Source: Mycobacterium sp. (GTDB taxonomy: Bacteria; Actinomycetota; Actinomycetes; Mycobacteriales; Mycobacteriaceae). Taken from it: DNA of 38,450 nucleotides. The stretch spans positions 1 to 38,450 of the forward strand of contig JARLGR010000177.1 of assembly GCA_031292665.1 (NCBI GenBank), read 5' to 3'. Shown here piece after piece: positions 8,501 to 15,952 of this stretch. The notes beneath the pieces are model-generated. The model saw only the letters and a list, made by a program, of their open reading frames with translations. It had not been told where the DNA came from and searched no databases. The translations under genes were made by a program, and so were the position numbers. Each line of letters opens with the position of its first letter. Position 1 is the first letter of the stretch.

Positions 8501-9700
8501 GACCCGCTTGTCGCGCTCGGGGTGGGCGAACGCCGGCAACCACTCCGACCGTGGCGGGCTGCCCGGCCCCCAACCAGGAAGGGGTACCCGGCCCAGCAAC
8601 TGCGCGATGCCCAGCACCACCGGGATCCGGATCACCGACCCCAGCTTGTGCACGTTGCGCAACGGCGCACCGCCGGCGTCCAGGAACGCCTGGACCTGGT
8701 GTGCCAGCGGTGAGCCCAGCCCGCCGCTGTAGCCGGCGGCTATGAGCACCACGCCGACCACCAGCGTCGCCACCAGCCGTCCCCGCGCCGGCATCCCGGG
8801 GCTGGCCAGCCCGGCCAGGCCGGCGGCCGCGACCAGGCAGGTGGCCAGGATGGCCGCCGAGCCGGTCACCAGGGGTGCCCCCGCGGTGGCGGTCGGCGCC
8901 ACGAACGGGGTCCAGCTGTCGGTGCCGCGCAGGATCTCGGTCAGCGACGACCATTGCGTCGTCACGCCGGAGGATTCGATGAAGTCCAGGAAGGGAGGGC
9001 TGATGGCCCGCAGCAGGGCCAGCGCCACCACCCACCACAGCATCGCCAGGCACAGCGCCAGCGCCCACCACGCGGTGTAGCGCCACCACACCCGGTTCGG
9101 GCGGTGACACGCCCACCAGATCACCGCGGGCAGGCAACCGGCCAGCGTGGCGATGGCGTTGACCGCGCCCATCAGCGCGACGGCCAGGCCGGCCTGCGCG
9201 GCGAGCGCCCGCGCCGACCGGTCCGAAGCCGACCCTGTGCCACGCAAGGCCAGGATCGTGGGCAGCAACACCCACGGCGCCAGCATCATCGGCAGGGTTT
9301 CCGACGAGATAGAGCCCAGTGTGGTCAGCACCCGCGGTGACAGCGCGAATGCGACGGCTCCGATGACGCGCGACGGTGTGCTGCCGACGCCCAGCGCCTC
9401 GGCCACCCGCAGCAGGCCCCAGAACCCGACGGTCAGCAACAGGGCCCACCACAGCCGCTGCGTCACCCATCCGGGCAAGCCCAGCAGATGGCCGGCAAGG
9501 AAGAAGGTGCCGTGCGGGAACAGGTAGCCGTAGGCCTGGTTCTGAGCCTGGCCGAAGGGCAGTTCGCTGTTCCACAGGTTGGTCGCGCGCGCCAGGAACC
9601 GCAGGGGATCGGCGGTGAGGTCGAGCTTGGTGTCGGGGGAGATCTGCCCCGGTGCCTGGGCGAACGTCAGGGCCAGCGCGAGCGCGCCGACCACGACCAA
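5513..9700 (-). CDS. aftD: Alpha-(1->3)-arabinofuranosyltransferase AftD
   Basis: A very large (about 1395-residue) GT-C membrane glycosyltransferase that adds alpha-1,3-branched arabinofuranose from decaprenyl-phosphoryl-arabinose to arabinogalactan and lipoarabinomannan. The N-terminal third (DUF3367 region) is multi-spanning and contains the diagnostic SPDTKLDLTADPLRFL and NQAYGYLFPHG. The middle is a long periplasmic part with discoidin/F5-8C-like carbohydrate-binding modules (for example GDPATAWVSNSLQ and GDPATAWTAPQ). The last 150 residues hold more membrane helices. The start is uncertain: TTG 9700 is the first usable start. The frame continues upstream as APPLSRRWL, which matches the known N terminus of the family, but contains no ATG, GTG or TTG there. 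GTG 9734 is one frame off, so an early one-base shift is possible. Confidence 0.93.
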   Translation of the reverse strand: MVVVGALALALTFAQAPGQISPDTKLDLTADPLRFLARATNLWNSELPFGQAQNQAYGYLFPHGTFFLAGHLLGLPGWVTQRLWWALLLTVGFWGLLRVAEALGVGSTPSRVIGAVAFALSPRVLTTLGSISSETLPMMLAPWVLLPTILALRGTGSASDRSARALAAQAGLAVALMGAVNAIATLAGCLPAVIWWACHRPNRVWWRYTAWWALALCLAMLWWVVALALLRAISPPFLDFIESSGVTTQWSSLTEILRGTDSWTPFVAPTATAGAPLVTGSAAILATCLVAAAGLAGLASPGMPARGRLVATLVVGVVLIAAGYSGGLGSPLAHQVQAFLDAGGAPLRNVHKLGSVIRIPVVLGIAQLLGRVPLPGWGPGSPPRSEWLPAFAHPERDKRVAVTVVVLTALAVSTSLAWTGRLTPPGTFTAIPRYWHDAADWLSAHNTGTPTPGRVLVVPGAPFATQVWGTSHDEPLQVLGPGPWGVRDSIPLTPPQTIRALDSVQRLFAAGRPSLGLADTLARQGVSYVVVRNDLDPDTSRSARPILVHRAIEGSPGLQKVAQFGAPVGPGTLEGFVADGGLRPRYPAVEIYRVAVPGDPGAPYLVDAGRAARVDGGPEVLLRLDERRRLLGLPPLGPVLLTADARSAGLPASGATVTDTPLARETDYGRVDNHASAIRAPGDARHTYNRVPDYPVPGADPVYGAWTGGKITVSSSSADSTAMPDVAPATSAAAAIDGDPATAWVSNSLQAAVGQWLRVDFDHPLTNAAITLTPSASAVGAQVRRILVETANGSTTLRFDEPGKPLAAALPYGETSWVRVTAAGTDDGSAGAQFGITDLSITQYDASGFAHPVDLRHTVLVPGPPAGTEVTGWDLGSDLLGRPGCAAGPDTVRCAASMALAPEEPVTFSRTLTVPAPMSVTPTVWVRPRQGPKLADLVAEPNTTRARGDSDLVDILGSAYAATDGDPATAWTAPQRVVQHKAPPTLTLTLRGPTEVAGLRLVPSRAAPPARPTMVAVNLGDGPQVRELKGDQPQTLPLRPRVTDTVTVSLLDWQDVIDRNALGFDQLKPPGLAEVAVLGTDGAPIAPADAARNRSRAVTVGCDAGPVIAVAGRFVHTRIHTTVGALLDGDPIAALPCDPDPIALPAGRQELLISPGAPFVVDGAQLSAPGGAEVPSATAVSAPTRAWGATRREVRAPASPTTRLLVIPESINPGWVARTSTGARLTPVAVNGWQQGWVVPAGDPGTITLTFASNGLYRAGLAVGLALLPLLAALALWRTRRRRDDEDPPARPWAPGTWAAVAVLGAGAVIAGVVGVVVVGAALGLRYALRGPRSDGLTVALSAGGLILAGAALSRHPWRSVDGYAGHSASVQLLALISLSVLAASVVTMPRRTGD

Positions 9701-9767
9701 CCACCGTCGCGAGAGCGGCGGGGCCGACGGGCACGGGGCCGGCGCACCGGCCCGGGTCCTCGCCGGG

Positions 9768-9941
9768 CTAGCTACGGTTGCCGTACTCGACCCGGTTGAG
9801 CACTGACGACTGCGGATCGCCCCCGGGAAGTGGCGGCCTCGTGTCTTGCTGCACCATCAGGGTGATGCCGAAGATCGCGGCCGCGCCGAGCAACAGACCG
9901 ACCACCACGCTCGCGGCGGCGGGCGCAATGATCCGGTTCAA
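9768..9941 (-). CDS. Small DUF2613 membrane protein (Rv0236A-type)
   Basis: A 57-residue protein with one N-terminal hydrophobic segment (IIAPAAASVVVGLLLGAAAI) and a short polar tail ending NRVEYGNRS. I place the start at TTG 9941 because AAGGAG lies six bases upstream. The ATG/GTG-type start at 9989 would add 16 unrelated residues. DUF2613 proteins are conserved beside aftD in mycobacteria, have no known function and are probably anchored in the plasma membrane. The gene lies just upstream of aftD on the same strand, suggesting joint expression and a possible role with that enzyme (inference from position only). Confidence 0.85.
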   Translation of the reverse strand: MNRIIAPAAASVVVGLLLGAAAIFGITLMVQQDTRPPLPGGDPQSSVLNRVEYGNRS

Positions 9942-10031
9942 TGGTGGCTCCTTCGGTGCTGCGGTCTGGACTCGGCGACCTTTCGTCAACCTAGCAGAAG
10001 AGCGGCCCGCACCCCGGACCGCAGGTCAACG

Positions 10032-10283
10032 CTACTGACGCAGGTCTGGCGGCAGCTGCTCCAGGCAACTTTCCCTGCTGTCGCAGGGCAGGCAGTGCCC
10101 GTGAAAGCACCGGTCACCGTATTGCACGAGGTTGGGCCCGGACGGAGCCGGCGGGGCCTGTGCCGGCACCGCGGTGCGCACCTCGAGGGCGTCCAGGCTG
10201 AGCGTGGCACCGACGTTCGCCGCGGCACCGATCGACAACCCCACCGCGATGCTGGCCGCAGCCGCCAGAGTCACCCCGCGCAT
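10032..10283 (-). CDS. Second DUF2613-like small membrane protein with Cys-rich tail
   Basis: An 83-residue protein starting at ATG 10283, six bases after GGGAGGAG. It repeats the plan of its downstream neighbour: a single N-terminal hydrophobic segment (VTLAAAASIAVGLSIGAAA), a proline-rich linker, then NLVQYGDRC, which parallels NRVEYGNR in the 57-residue protein. It adds a tail with four cysteines (CFHGHCLPCDSRESC) that could form disulfides or bind metal outside the membrane. It looks like a diverged tandem paralogue and precedes the other DUF2613 gene and aftD on the same strand. Function unknown. Confidence 0.72.
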   Translation of the reverse strand: MRGVTLAAAASIAVGLSIGAAANVGATLSLDALEVRTAVPAQAPPAPSGPNLVQYGDRCFHGHCLPCDSRESCLEQLPPDLRQ

Positions 10284-10422
10284 CACTGGCTCCTCCCTGC
10301 CAGTCACATTGCTGGCCAAGGTAGCAGGGGGTGCCCCGGGCGGCGCGCATGAAACCCACGTCGGCGCGCCCCGAATCCCGCCCGAATGTCAGGGCCCGAG
10401 TCCCGCCTGAAAACATGGCCCG

Positions 10423-11580
10423 ATGGCCTTGCCTCGGACTCTTGGGACCCTGGCTGTGCTCACCGCCGCCTCGGCGCTGTTAGCCGGCTGCGGCCACCAT
10501 GCCGTACGCCCCCCGGCCGCATCGTCGAGCAAAGTGACTATTCCGACGGCCGCACCGCCGCCACCCGAGTGCGGTGACCCCACCGCGTTGCCGCGGCGCG
10601 ACAAGCTCGCCCAGCTCTTGATGGTGGGGGTCAAGAACGCCGACGACGCCCGCGCGGTCGTCGCCAACTACCACGTCGGCGGCATCTTCATCGGCAGCTG
10701 GACGGACCTGTCGATCTTCGACGGCCCGCTGGCCGACATCGCGAGCAAGGCCGGGCCGCTGCCGCTGGCCGTCAGCGTCGACGAAGAGGGCGGCCGGGTC
10801 TCGCGGTTGAAGAAGCTGATCGGGCCCGCGCCGTCGGCCAAGGAACTCGCCCAGGCCGAATCTCCCGACCAGGTCTACGCCTTCGAACTCGACCGTGGCC
10901 GTCAAATGCACGCGAAGGGCATCACCGTTGACTTCGCCCCGGTGGTCGACGTCGTCTCCGACGCTCCAGACGACAGCGTGATCGGGGACCGCTCATTCGG
11001 CTCAGATCCCGAGACGGTCACCGCGTACGCCAAGGCCTATGCGCAGGGCCTGCGGGACGCCGGCGTGCTGCCGGTGCTCAAGCACTTCCCCGGCCACGGC
11101 CACGGCTCGGGCGATTCGCACAAGGGCGGGGTCACCACGCCGCCGCTGGCCGAACTGCAAACCGACGACCTGGTGCCCTACCGAACGCTGACCAAGGCCA
11201 AACCGGTCGGAGTGATGATCGGTCATCTGCAGGTTCCCGATCTGACCGGCAGCGACCCGGCCAGCCTGAGCCCCGCGGCGGTGCAACTGCTGCGCACCGG
11301 CACCGGTTACGGCGCCGATCCCTTCGACGGCCCGATTTTCAGCGACGACCTGTCCAGCATGGCCGCCATCACGGACCATTTCGGTGTTTCGGAGGCGGTG
11401 CTGCGCACCCTGCAAGCCGGCATCGATATCGCGCTCTGGGTCACCACCGACGAGGTGCCCGCGGTGCTGGACCGGCTGGACAAGGCGCTCACCGCGGGCG
11501 AGTTGAAAATCCCCGACATCGACGCCTCCCTGAAGCGTGTGGACGTGATGAAGGGCCATAACCCGAAGTGCGGGCACTAG
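10423..11580 (+). CDS. lpqI: Lipoprotein beta-N-acetylhexosaminidase LpqI (NagZ-like, GH3)
   Basis: A 385-residue glycoside hydrolase family 3 enzyme that removes N-acetylglucosamine from muropeptides during peptidoglycan recycling. It starts at ATG 10423 with a signal peptide and lipobox LLAGC (Cys23), so it should be a surface lipoprotein. The NagZ hallmarks are present: KHFPGHG at about residue 220 followed by the flexible-loop motif GDSHKG, and the nucleophile region FSDDLSSM with Asp308. Substrate-pocket motifs VDEEGGRV and GDRSFGSD are also there. Length matches mycobacterial LpqI. It is divergent from the small DUF2613-like gene and is followed after 60 bp by a tetR gene on the same strand. 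Confidence 0.95.
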   Translation: MALPRTLGTLAVLTAASALLAGCGHHAVRPPAASSSKVTIPTAAPPPPECGDPTALPRRDKLAQLLMVGVKNADDARAVVANYHVGGIFIGSWTDLSIFDGPLADIASKAGPLPLAVSVDEEGGRVSRLKKLIGPAPSAKELAQAESPDQVYAFELDRGRQMHAKGITVDFAPVVDVVSDAPDDSVIGDRSFGSDPETVTAYAKAYAQGLRDAGVLPVLKHFPGHGHGSGDSHKGGVTTPPLAELQTDDLVPYRTLTKAKPVGVMIGHLQVPDLTGSDPASLSPAAVQLLRTGTGYGADPFDGPIFSDDLSSMAAITDHFGVSEAVLRTLQAGIDIALWVTTDEVPAVLDRLDKALTAGELKIPDIDASLKRVDVMKGHNPKCGH

Positions 11581-11640
11581 CGGCCGCAGATTGCCTACGC
11601 TGGGGTCAAAGTGGTCAGAGAGGCCTTAAAAGGGAGAGCG

Positions 11641-12291
11641 ATGGCGGGTGGCACCAAGCGGCTACCGCGTGCTGTCCGCGAGCAGCAGATGCTCGACGCC
11701 GCCGTGCAGATGTTCTCGATCAACGGCTATCACGAGACCTCGATGGACGCCATCGCCGCCGAGGCACAGATCTCGAAGCCGATGCTCTATCTGTATTACG
11801 GATCCAAAGAGGACCTGTTCGGCGCCTGCCTGAACCGGGAGCTGAGCCGGTTCATCGATGTGGTGCGCGCCGACATCGATTACACGCAGAATCCAAAAGA
11901 CTTGCTGCGCAACACGATTGGGTCTTTCCTGCGGTACATCGACACCAACCGGGCGTCGTGGATCGTGATGTACACGCAGGCCACCAGCTCACAGACGTTC
12001 GCCCATCTGGTGCGCGAGGGCCGTGAACAGATCATCGAGCTGGTCGCCGCGCTGGTGCGGGAGGGCAGCCGCAGCCCGCGGCCGGACCGCGAGTACGACA
12101 TGATGGCCGTGGCGCTGGTGGGTGCGGGCGAGGCGATGGCCAACCGGCTCAGCACCGAGGACATCGACGTGGACGAGGCGGCCGAGGTGATGATCAACCT
12201 GTTCTGGCACGGCTTGCGGGGCGCGCCGGAGGAGCGGGAAGCCGCCGCGGCGCTGCCCGAAACGGGCGGTCCCGGCGCGACCGCCGGCTAG
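11641..12291 (+). CDS. TetR/AcrR family transcriptional regulator (Rv0238-type)
   Basis: A 216-residue repressor-type regulator. ATG 11641 is preferred to GTG 11611 because AGGGAG lies close upstream. Residues 10-55 form the TetR helix-turn-helix (QQMLDAAVQMFSINGYHETSMDAIAAEAQISKPMLYLYYGSKEDLF), shown here by its first and last elements QQMLDAAVQMF and LYLYYGSKEDLF. The helical C-terminal ligand domain follows. The effector and targets are not known from the sequence. It follows lpqI on the same strand, with clC starting 16 bp after its stop. No obvious palindromic operator was seen in the 60 bp before it, so autoregulation is not demonstrated. Confidence 0.9.
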   Translation: MAGGTKRLPRAVREQQMLDAAVQMFSINGYHETSMDAIAAEAQISKPMLYLYYGSKEDLFGACLNRELSRFIDVVRADIDYTQNPKDLLRNTIGSFLRYIDTNRASWIVMYTQATSSQTFAHLVREGREQIIELVAALVREGSRSPRPDREYDMMAVALVGAGEAMANRLSTEDIDVDEAAEVMINLFWHGLRGAPEEREAAAALPETGGPGATAG

Positions 12292-12307
12292 ACCCTACAT
12301 TCAAGGA

Positions 12308-13564
12308 GTGGCCCCTCCGGCTCGATTGCCCAGCCGCAGTCTCGACTTCTTCTGCGCCGCCGTCATCGTCGGACTGCTGGCCGGGGTCGCAGGGCTCGCG
12401 ACGTCGGCGGTGCTGCGCTTCGTCGAACACCTCACCTACCACTACACCTTCGGCACCCTCCTGGTAGGAATCGCCGGCAGCAGCCACATTCGCCGGACGT
12501 TCGGGCCCATGATCGGCGGCGCGCTGACGGCATGCGGGTGGTGGATCCTGCGGCGCCGCAGCGACATTCCTCCGCTCGCGCAGACCATCACCCGCCACGG
12601 CCGCATCCCGCGGTCGGCCTGGAGCGTCGACGCCTTGCTGCAAGTGGTGCTGGTCGGTTCCGGCGCCTCGCTGGGCCGCGAAGGGGCTCCACGCCAATTC
12701 GCCGCGGCCCTGGGCGATATCGGAACACGGTGGCTCGAGCGGCTCTCGGCGGACGATCGGGAGATCCTGCTGGCCTGCGCGGCCGGGGCGGGACTGGGTG
12801 CGGTCTATGCCGTGCCGCTGGCCGGCGCGTTGTTCACCGTGCACATCATCCTGAACAGCTGGCACCCCCGCGTACTCGGTGGTGCGCTGATCAGTTCCAG
12901 CCTGGCCGTGGCGATCGGCTCGCTGATCACCCATGACCGACCCGAATTGGACTGGCCCAGCGTGGATTCGTCCCCCGTGCTGGCCGGGCACGCGCTGCTG
13001 CTGGCGCCGGTGGCGCTCGCGGTGGGACTGGGATTCAACCGACTGATGGCGGCGGCGCGGCCCGCCAAGCAGATACGGACGTGGGTGCTCGTCCCCGCGC
13101 TCGCCGGCGCCGGTTTGGTCATGGGGATCTGTTCGCACTGGTGGCCCGAACTGCCCGGCAACGGGCGGAGCATCCTGACCGTCAGCTTGGCCAGCGGGAT
13201 GACGCTGTCCGGGGCGGCGGCGATCTTACTGCTCAAACCCTTGTTGACCGCGCTGTTCCTGCGCGCCGGCGGTGCCGGCGGCATGCTGACGCCGTCGCTG
13301 GCCACCGGGGCGGCGGCGGGATCGCTGCTGGCGCTGACGGGCAACGGGGCCGCCGGAATGCATTTCCATGTGGCGACGGTCTCGCTGGCCGGTGCCGCCG
13401 GGGTGCTGGCGGTCACCCAGGGCTCCCCGATCTGGGCCGCGATCTTCGTCTGGGAACTCGCCCACCCGCCGCTGTGGCTGATTTTCGTGTTCCTGGTCAC
13501 CGCCGTCGGCGCCCACGGATTGAAACTGCTCGCCACCGGCCGCGGACGAAACCGCAACGGCTAG
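12308..13564 (+). CDS. ClC-family chloride channel/antiporter
   Basis: A 418-residue, many-helix membrane protein of the voltage-gated chloride channel family. The signature GSGASLGREGAPRQFAAALGD contains the gating glutamate (Glu125) in GREGAP. That glutamate is typical of H+/Cl- exchangers, so antiport is the likelier mode. Other ClC landmarks are GAGLGAVYAVPLAGALF and, near residue 320, GGAGGMLTPSLATGAAAG. The start GTG 12308 is uncertain since AAGGAG overlaps it, and no better candidate is visible. Its stop overlaps that of convergent htdX by four bases (CTAG). In M. tuberculosis I recall a vapBC toxin pair between the tetR gene and htdX, so this gene looks like a lineage-specific occupant of the slot. 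Confidence 0.88.
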   Translation: MAPPARLPSRSLDFFCAAVIVGLLAGVAGLATSAVLRFVEHLTYHYTFGTLLVGIAGSSHIRRTFGPMIGGALTACGWWILRRRSDIPPLAQTITRHGRIPRSAWSVDALLQVVLVGSGASLGREGAPRQFAAALGDIGTRWLERLSADDREILLACAAGAGLGAVYAVPLAGALFTVHIILNSWHPRVLGGALISSSLAVAIGSLITHDRPELDWPSVDSSPVLAGHALLLAPVALAVGLGFNRLMAAARPAKQIRTWVLVPALAGAGLVMGICSHWWPELPGNGRSILTVSLASGMTLSGAAAILLLKPLLTALFLRAGGAGGMLTPSLATGAAAGSLLALTGNGAAGMHFHVATVSLAGAAGVLAVTQGSPIWAAIFVWELAHPPLWLIFVFLVTAVGAHGLKLLATGRGRNRNG

Positions 13565-14403
13565 AGCGCCCGGACCGTGCCGGTCAGGTGCGGGTATCCC
13601 TTGGCGATGTTGCGCAACGAAATATCCCAGCCGTCATTGCGCTCGTCGATGTAGAGCCCCGTGGTGGCGGGCAGCAGGACCGGCTTGCCGAACCGCACCG
13701 AGTACAGTACCCCGTCCGGGAGACGTGCCTCGATGTTGGCCAATACCGCTGCGGCGCTGAACATCCCGTGCGCGACGACCGTGGGGAAGCCGAACAGCTT
13801 GGCGGCGATCGGGTTGGTGTGGATGGGGTTGTGGTCACCACCGACGACCGCATAGCGCCGGATCTGCCGGGGGGTGACGCGCAGGACGGTGCTCGGCGGC
13901 GACAGCTTCGACTGCTTCTGCGGTGGCGGTTTGGGCTCGTCGGACAGGCTGGTGCGCTGCTGGTGCAGGAACGTCGTCACCTGGTGCCACGCGGTGTCGT
14001 TGCCGACGCTGACGTCCGTGACCAGGTCCACCAGCAGGCCCTTGCGGTGCTCGCGCAGGTTTTCGGCGTGCACGCGCACGCCCACCGTGTCCGTCACCGC
14101 GATCGGGCGGTACTGCGTGATGTGGTTCTCGGTATGCACCGAACCCATTGCTGCGAAAGGGAAGTCGAACCCGGTCGCCAGCGACATCACCGCGGGGAAC
14201 GTCAACGCGAACGGGTAGGTCAGCGGCACGTTGTTGCCGTAGCGCAGGCCGGTGACCGCCGCGTACTCGGCCACATTCGTGTGGTCGATGGGCAACTCGT
14301 CGACCGAGACCGTCCGGCTGGGCACCCGGCCCCCGCGCGACACCAGCGGCAGTGCACCGGCCGCCGCGCGCAGCATGTTCCTCAGGCCGCTTGGCTGGCT
14401 CAT
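13561..14403 (-). CDS. htdX: 3-hydroxyacyl-thioester dehydratase HtdX (MaoC-like)
   Basis: A 280-residue (R)-specific hydratase/dehydratase acting on 3-hydroxyacyl thioesters. The N-terminal half is a degenerate hot-dog domain and the C-terminal half carries the hydratase-2 motif around YAVVGGDHNPIHTNPIAAK, where Asp and His are catalytic. The following PTVVAHGMFSAA is also typical. It starts 22 bp after fabG4 on the same strand, so the two are almost certainly an operon. FabG4 makes the hydroxyacyl product that HtdX dehydrates, or the reverse in degradation. Related mycobacterial enzymes take acyl-CoA in the mid-chain range. Confidence 0.92.
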   Translation of the reverse strand: MSQPSGLRNMLRAAAGALPLVSRGGRVPSRTVSVDELPIDHTNVAEYAAVTGLRYGNNVPLTYPFALTFPAVMSLATGFDFPFAAMGSVHTENHITQYRPIAVTDTVGVRVHAENLREHRKGLLVDLVTDVSVGNDTAWHQVTTFLHQQRTSLSDEPKPPPQKQSKLSPPSTVLRVTPRQIRRYAVVGGDHNPIHTNPIAAKLFGFPTVVAHGMFSAAAVLANIEARLPDGVLYSVRFGKPVLLPATTGLYIDERNDGWDISLRNIAKGYPHLTGTVRAL

Positions 14404-14425
14404 CGCGTTCTCCTAAAAGCCGAAC

Positions 14426-15790
14426 TCATGCGCCCAGCATGGCCTGACCGCATACGCGAATGACGTTGCCGGTGACAGCATTCGACGCCGGGCTGGCGAA
14501 GTAGGCGATGGTCTCGGCGACGTCGACCGGCTGCCCACCCTGTAGCAGCGAGTTCAGCCGGCGGCCCACCTCGCGGGTGGCCAGCGGAATCGCCGCCGTC
14601 ATCTGGGTCTCGATGAATCCCGGTGCCACCGCGTTGATCGTGATGCCCTTCTCGTAGAGACCGGGCGCCAACGCCTGGGTGAGTCCGATCATCCCGGCCT
14701 TCGTGGTGGCGTAGTTGGTCTGTCCGCGGTTGCCCGCGATGCCGGCCATCGACGACAGGCCGACCACCCGGCCGCCCTCCCCGATGCTGCCGTTGCCCAC
14801 CAGGCCTTCGGTAAGCCGGAGCGGCGCAAGGAGATTGACGGCCAGGACGGCGTCCCAGCGGGCGTCGTCCATGTTCGCCAGCAGCTTGTCGCGGGTGATG
14901 CCGGCGTTGTTGACCAGGACGTCGGCGCGCCCGGCGTAGTGGTCGTGAAGGTGCTCGGTGATCTTGTCGACGGCGTCCTCGGCGGTGACGTCGAGCCACA
15001 ACGCGGTACCCCCCACCCGGCTCGCGGTCTCGGCCAGCGTCTCGGCGGCGGACTCCACGTCGATCGCGACCACGCGGGCGCCGTCGCGGGCGAACACCTC
15101 GGCGATCGTCGCGCCGATCCCGCGCGCGGCGCCGGTCACGATGGCGACTTGGGAGTCCAGCGGCCGCTCCCAGTCGGGCGGGGGGGCGGAGTCGGCCTCC
15201 CCGATGTAGAAGACCTGGCCGTCGACGTAGGCCGACTTGGCCGACAGGATGAACCGCATCGTGGACTCCAGGCCCGTCGCGGCGGGCTTGGCGTCCGGCG
15301 AGAGGTACGCCAGCTGCACGGTGGCGCCGTCACGCAATTCCTTGCCCAGCGAGCGGGTGAAGCCTTCGAGCGCGCGCTGCGCGATCCGCTCGCCGGTGCT
15401 GGCCGCGCCGTCGGGCGTGGTGCCGACCACCACCACGCGCGCCGAGTGGCCGAGGTTGCGCAACACGGGCGTGAAGAACTCGTGCAGCCCCTTGAGCCCC
15501 GCCGGCGTCGTGACGCCGGTGGCGTCGAAAACCAGCCCGCCGAACTGGTCGGCCCAGCGGCCGCCCAGGTTGTTCCCCACCAGGTCGTAGTCCTTGGCCA
15601 GCGCCGCGCGCAGCGGCTCGGCCACTCGGCCGTCACCGCCGATCAACAACGACCCCGACAAGGGCGGATCGCCGGGCCGGTAGCGTCGAAGTGATTCAGG
15701 CTGGGGTAGTCCAAGTTGCTTGGCCAAGAACGATCCGGGGCCGGAGTTGACCACCTGCGAGAACAGGTCCGGCGAGAGCTTGGGAGCCAC
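14426..15790 (-). CDS. fabG4: High-molecular-weight 3-oxoacyl reductase FabG4
   Basis: A 454-residue NADH-dependent ketoacyl reductase of the HMwFabG type. GTG 15790 is chosen because GGAAGG precedes it by seven bases and the protein then starts [20 protein letters not shown], as in the family; an ATG at 15805 would add five residues. Residues 1-215 form the flavodoxin-like N-terminal domain special to this subclass. The rest is a classical short-chain dehydrogenase with [14 protein letters not shown] (cofactor), NNAGITRDK and the catalytic Ser-Tyr-Lys set (LSSMAG, then YATTK). It precedes htdX and diverges from fadA2. A CTTAC-N6-GTAAG palindrome lies in the shared promoter region. Confidence 0.95.
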   Translation of the reverse strand: MAPKLSPDLFSQVVNSGPGSFLAKQLGLPQPESLRRYRPGDPPLSGSLLIGGDGRVAEPLRAALAKDYDLVGNNLGGRWADQFGGLVFDATGVTTPAGLKGLHEFFTPVLRNLGHSARVVVVGTTPDGAASTGERIAQRALEGFTRSLGKELRDGATVQLAYLSPDAKPAATGLESTMRFILSAKSAYVDGQVFYIGEADSAPPPDWERPLDSQVAIVTGAARGIGATIAEVFARDGARVVAIDVESAAETLAETASRVGGTALWLDVTAEDAVDKITEHLHDHYAGRADVLVNNAGITRDKLLANMDDARWDAVLAVNLLAPLRLTEGLVGNGSIGEGGRVVGLSSMAGIAGNRGQTNYATTKAGMIGLTQALAPGLYEKGITINAVAPGFIETQMTAAIPLATREVGRRLNSLLQGGQPVDVAETIAYFASPASNAVTGNVIRVCGQAMLGA

Positions 15791-15865
15791 TGAGCTGCCT
15801 TCCATTTCTTCTGAGGCTTGCTGGGTCTTGGCGTGCCGCTATAGGCCCACCGTATCGGGGACGAA

Positions 15866-15881
15866 CTTACTGCAGAGTAAG
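15866..15881. promoter_or_regulatory. Putative operator CTTACTGCAGAGTAAG between fabG4 and fadA2
   Basis: Arms CTTACT and AGTAAG are perfect inverted repeats around GCAG. The site is nearly equidistant from the GTG starts of fabG4 (76 bp) and fadA2 (72 bp). Its core TTAC-N6-GTAA recurs before fadE5 at 19385-19398, pointing to one repressor for the three transcription units (inference). Confidence 0.55.
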
Positions 15882-15952
15882 AACAGTGGGTAGTATGGCC
15901 CTGAACGGGCGATCCAAAACTGACCAAACCTCAAGACAACCGGAGAAAAACA

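Noticed and set aside
8283..9734. Second long minus-strand frame overlapping the aftD start
   Set aside because: Out of frame with the clear AftD sequence and of low-complexity composition. Relevant only to the aftD start question.
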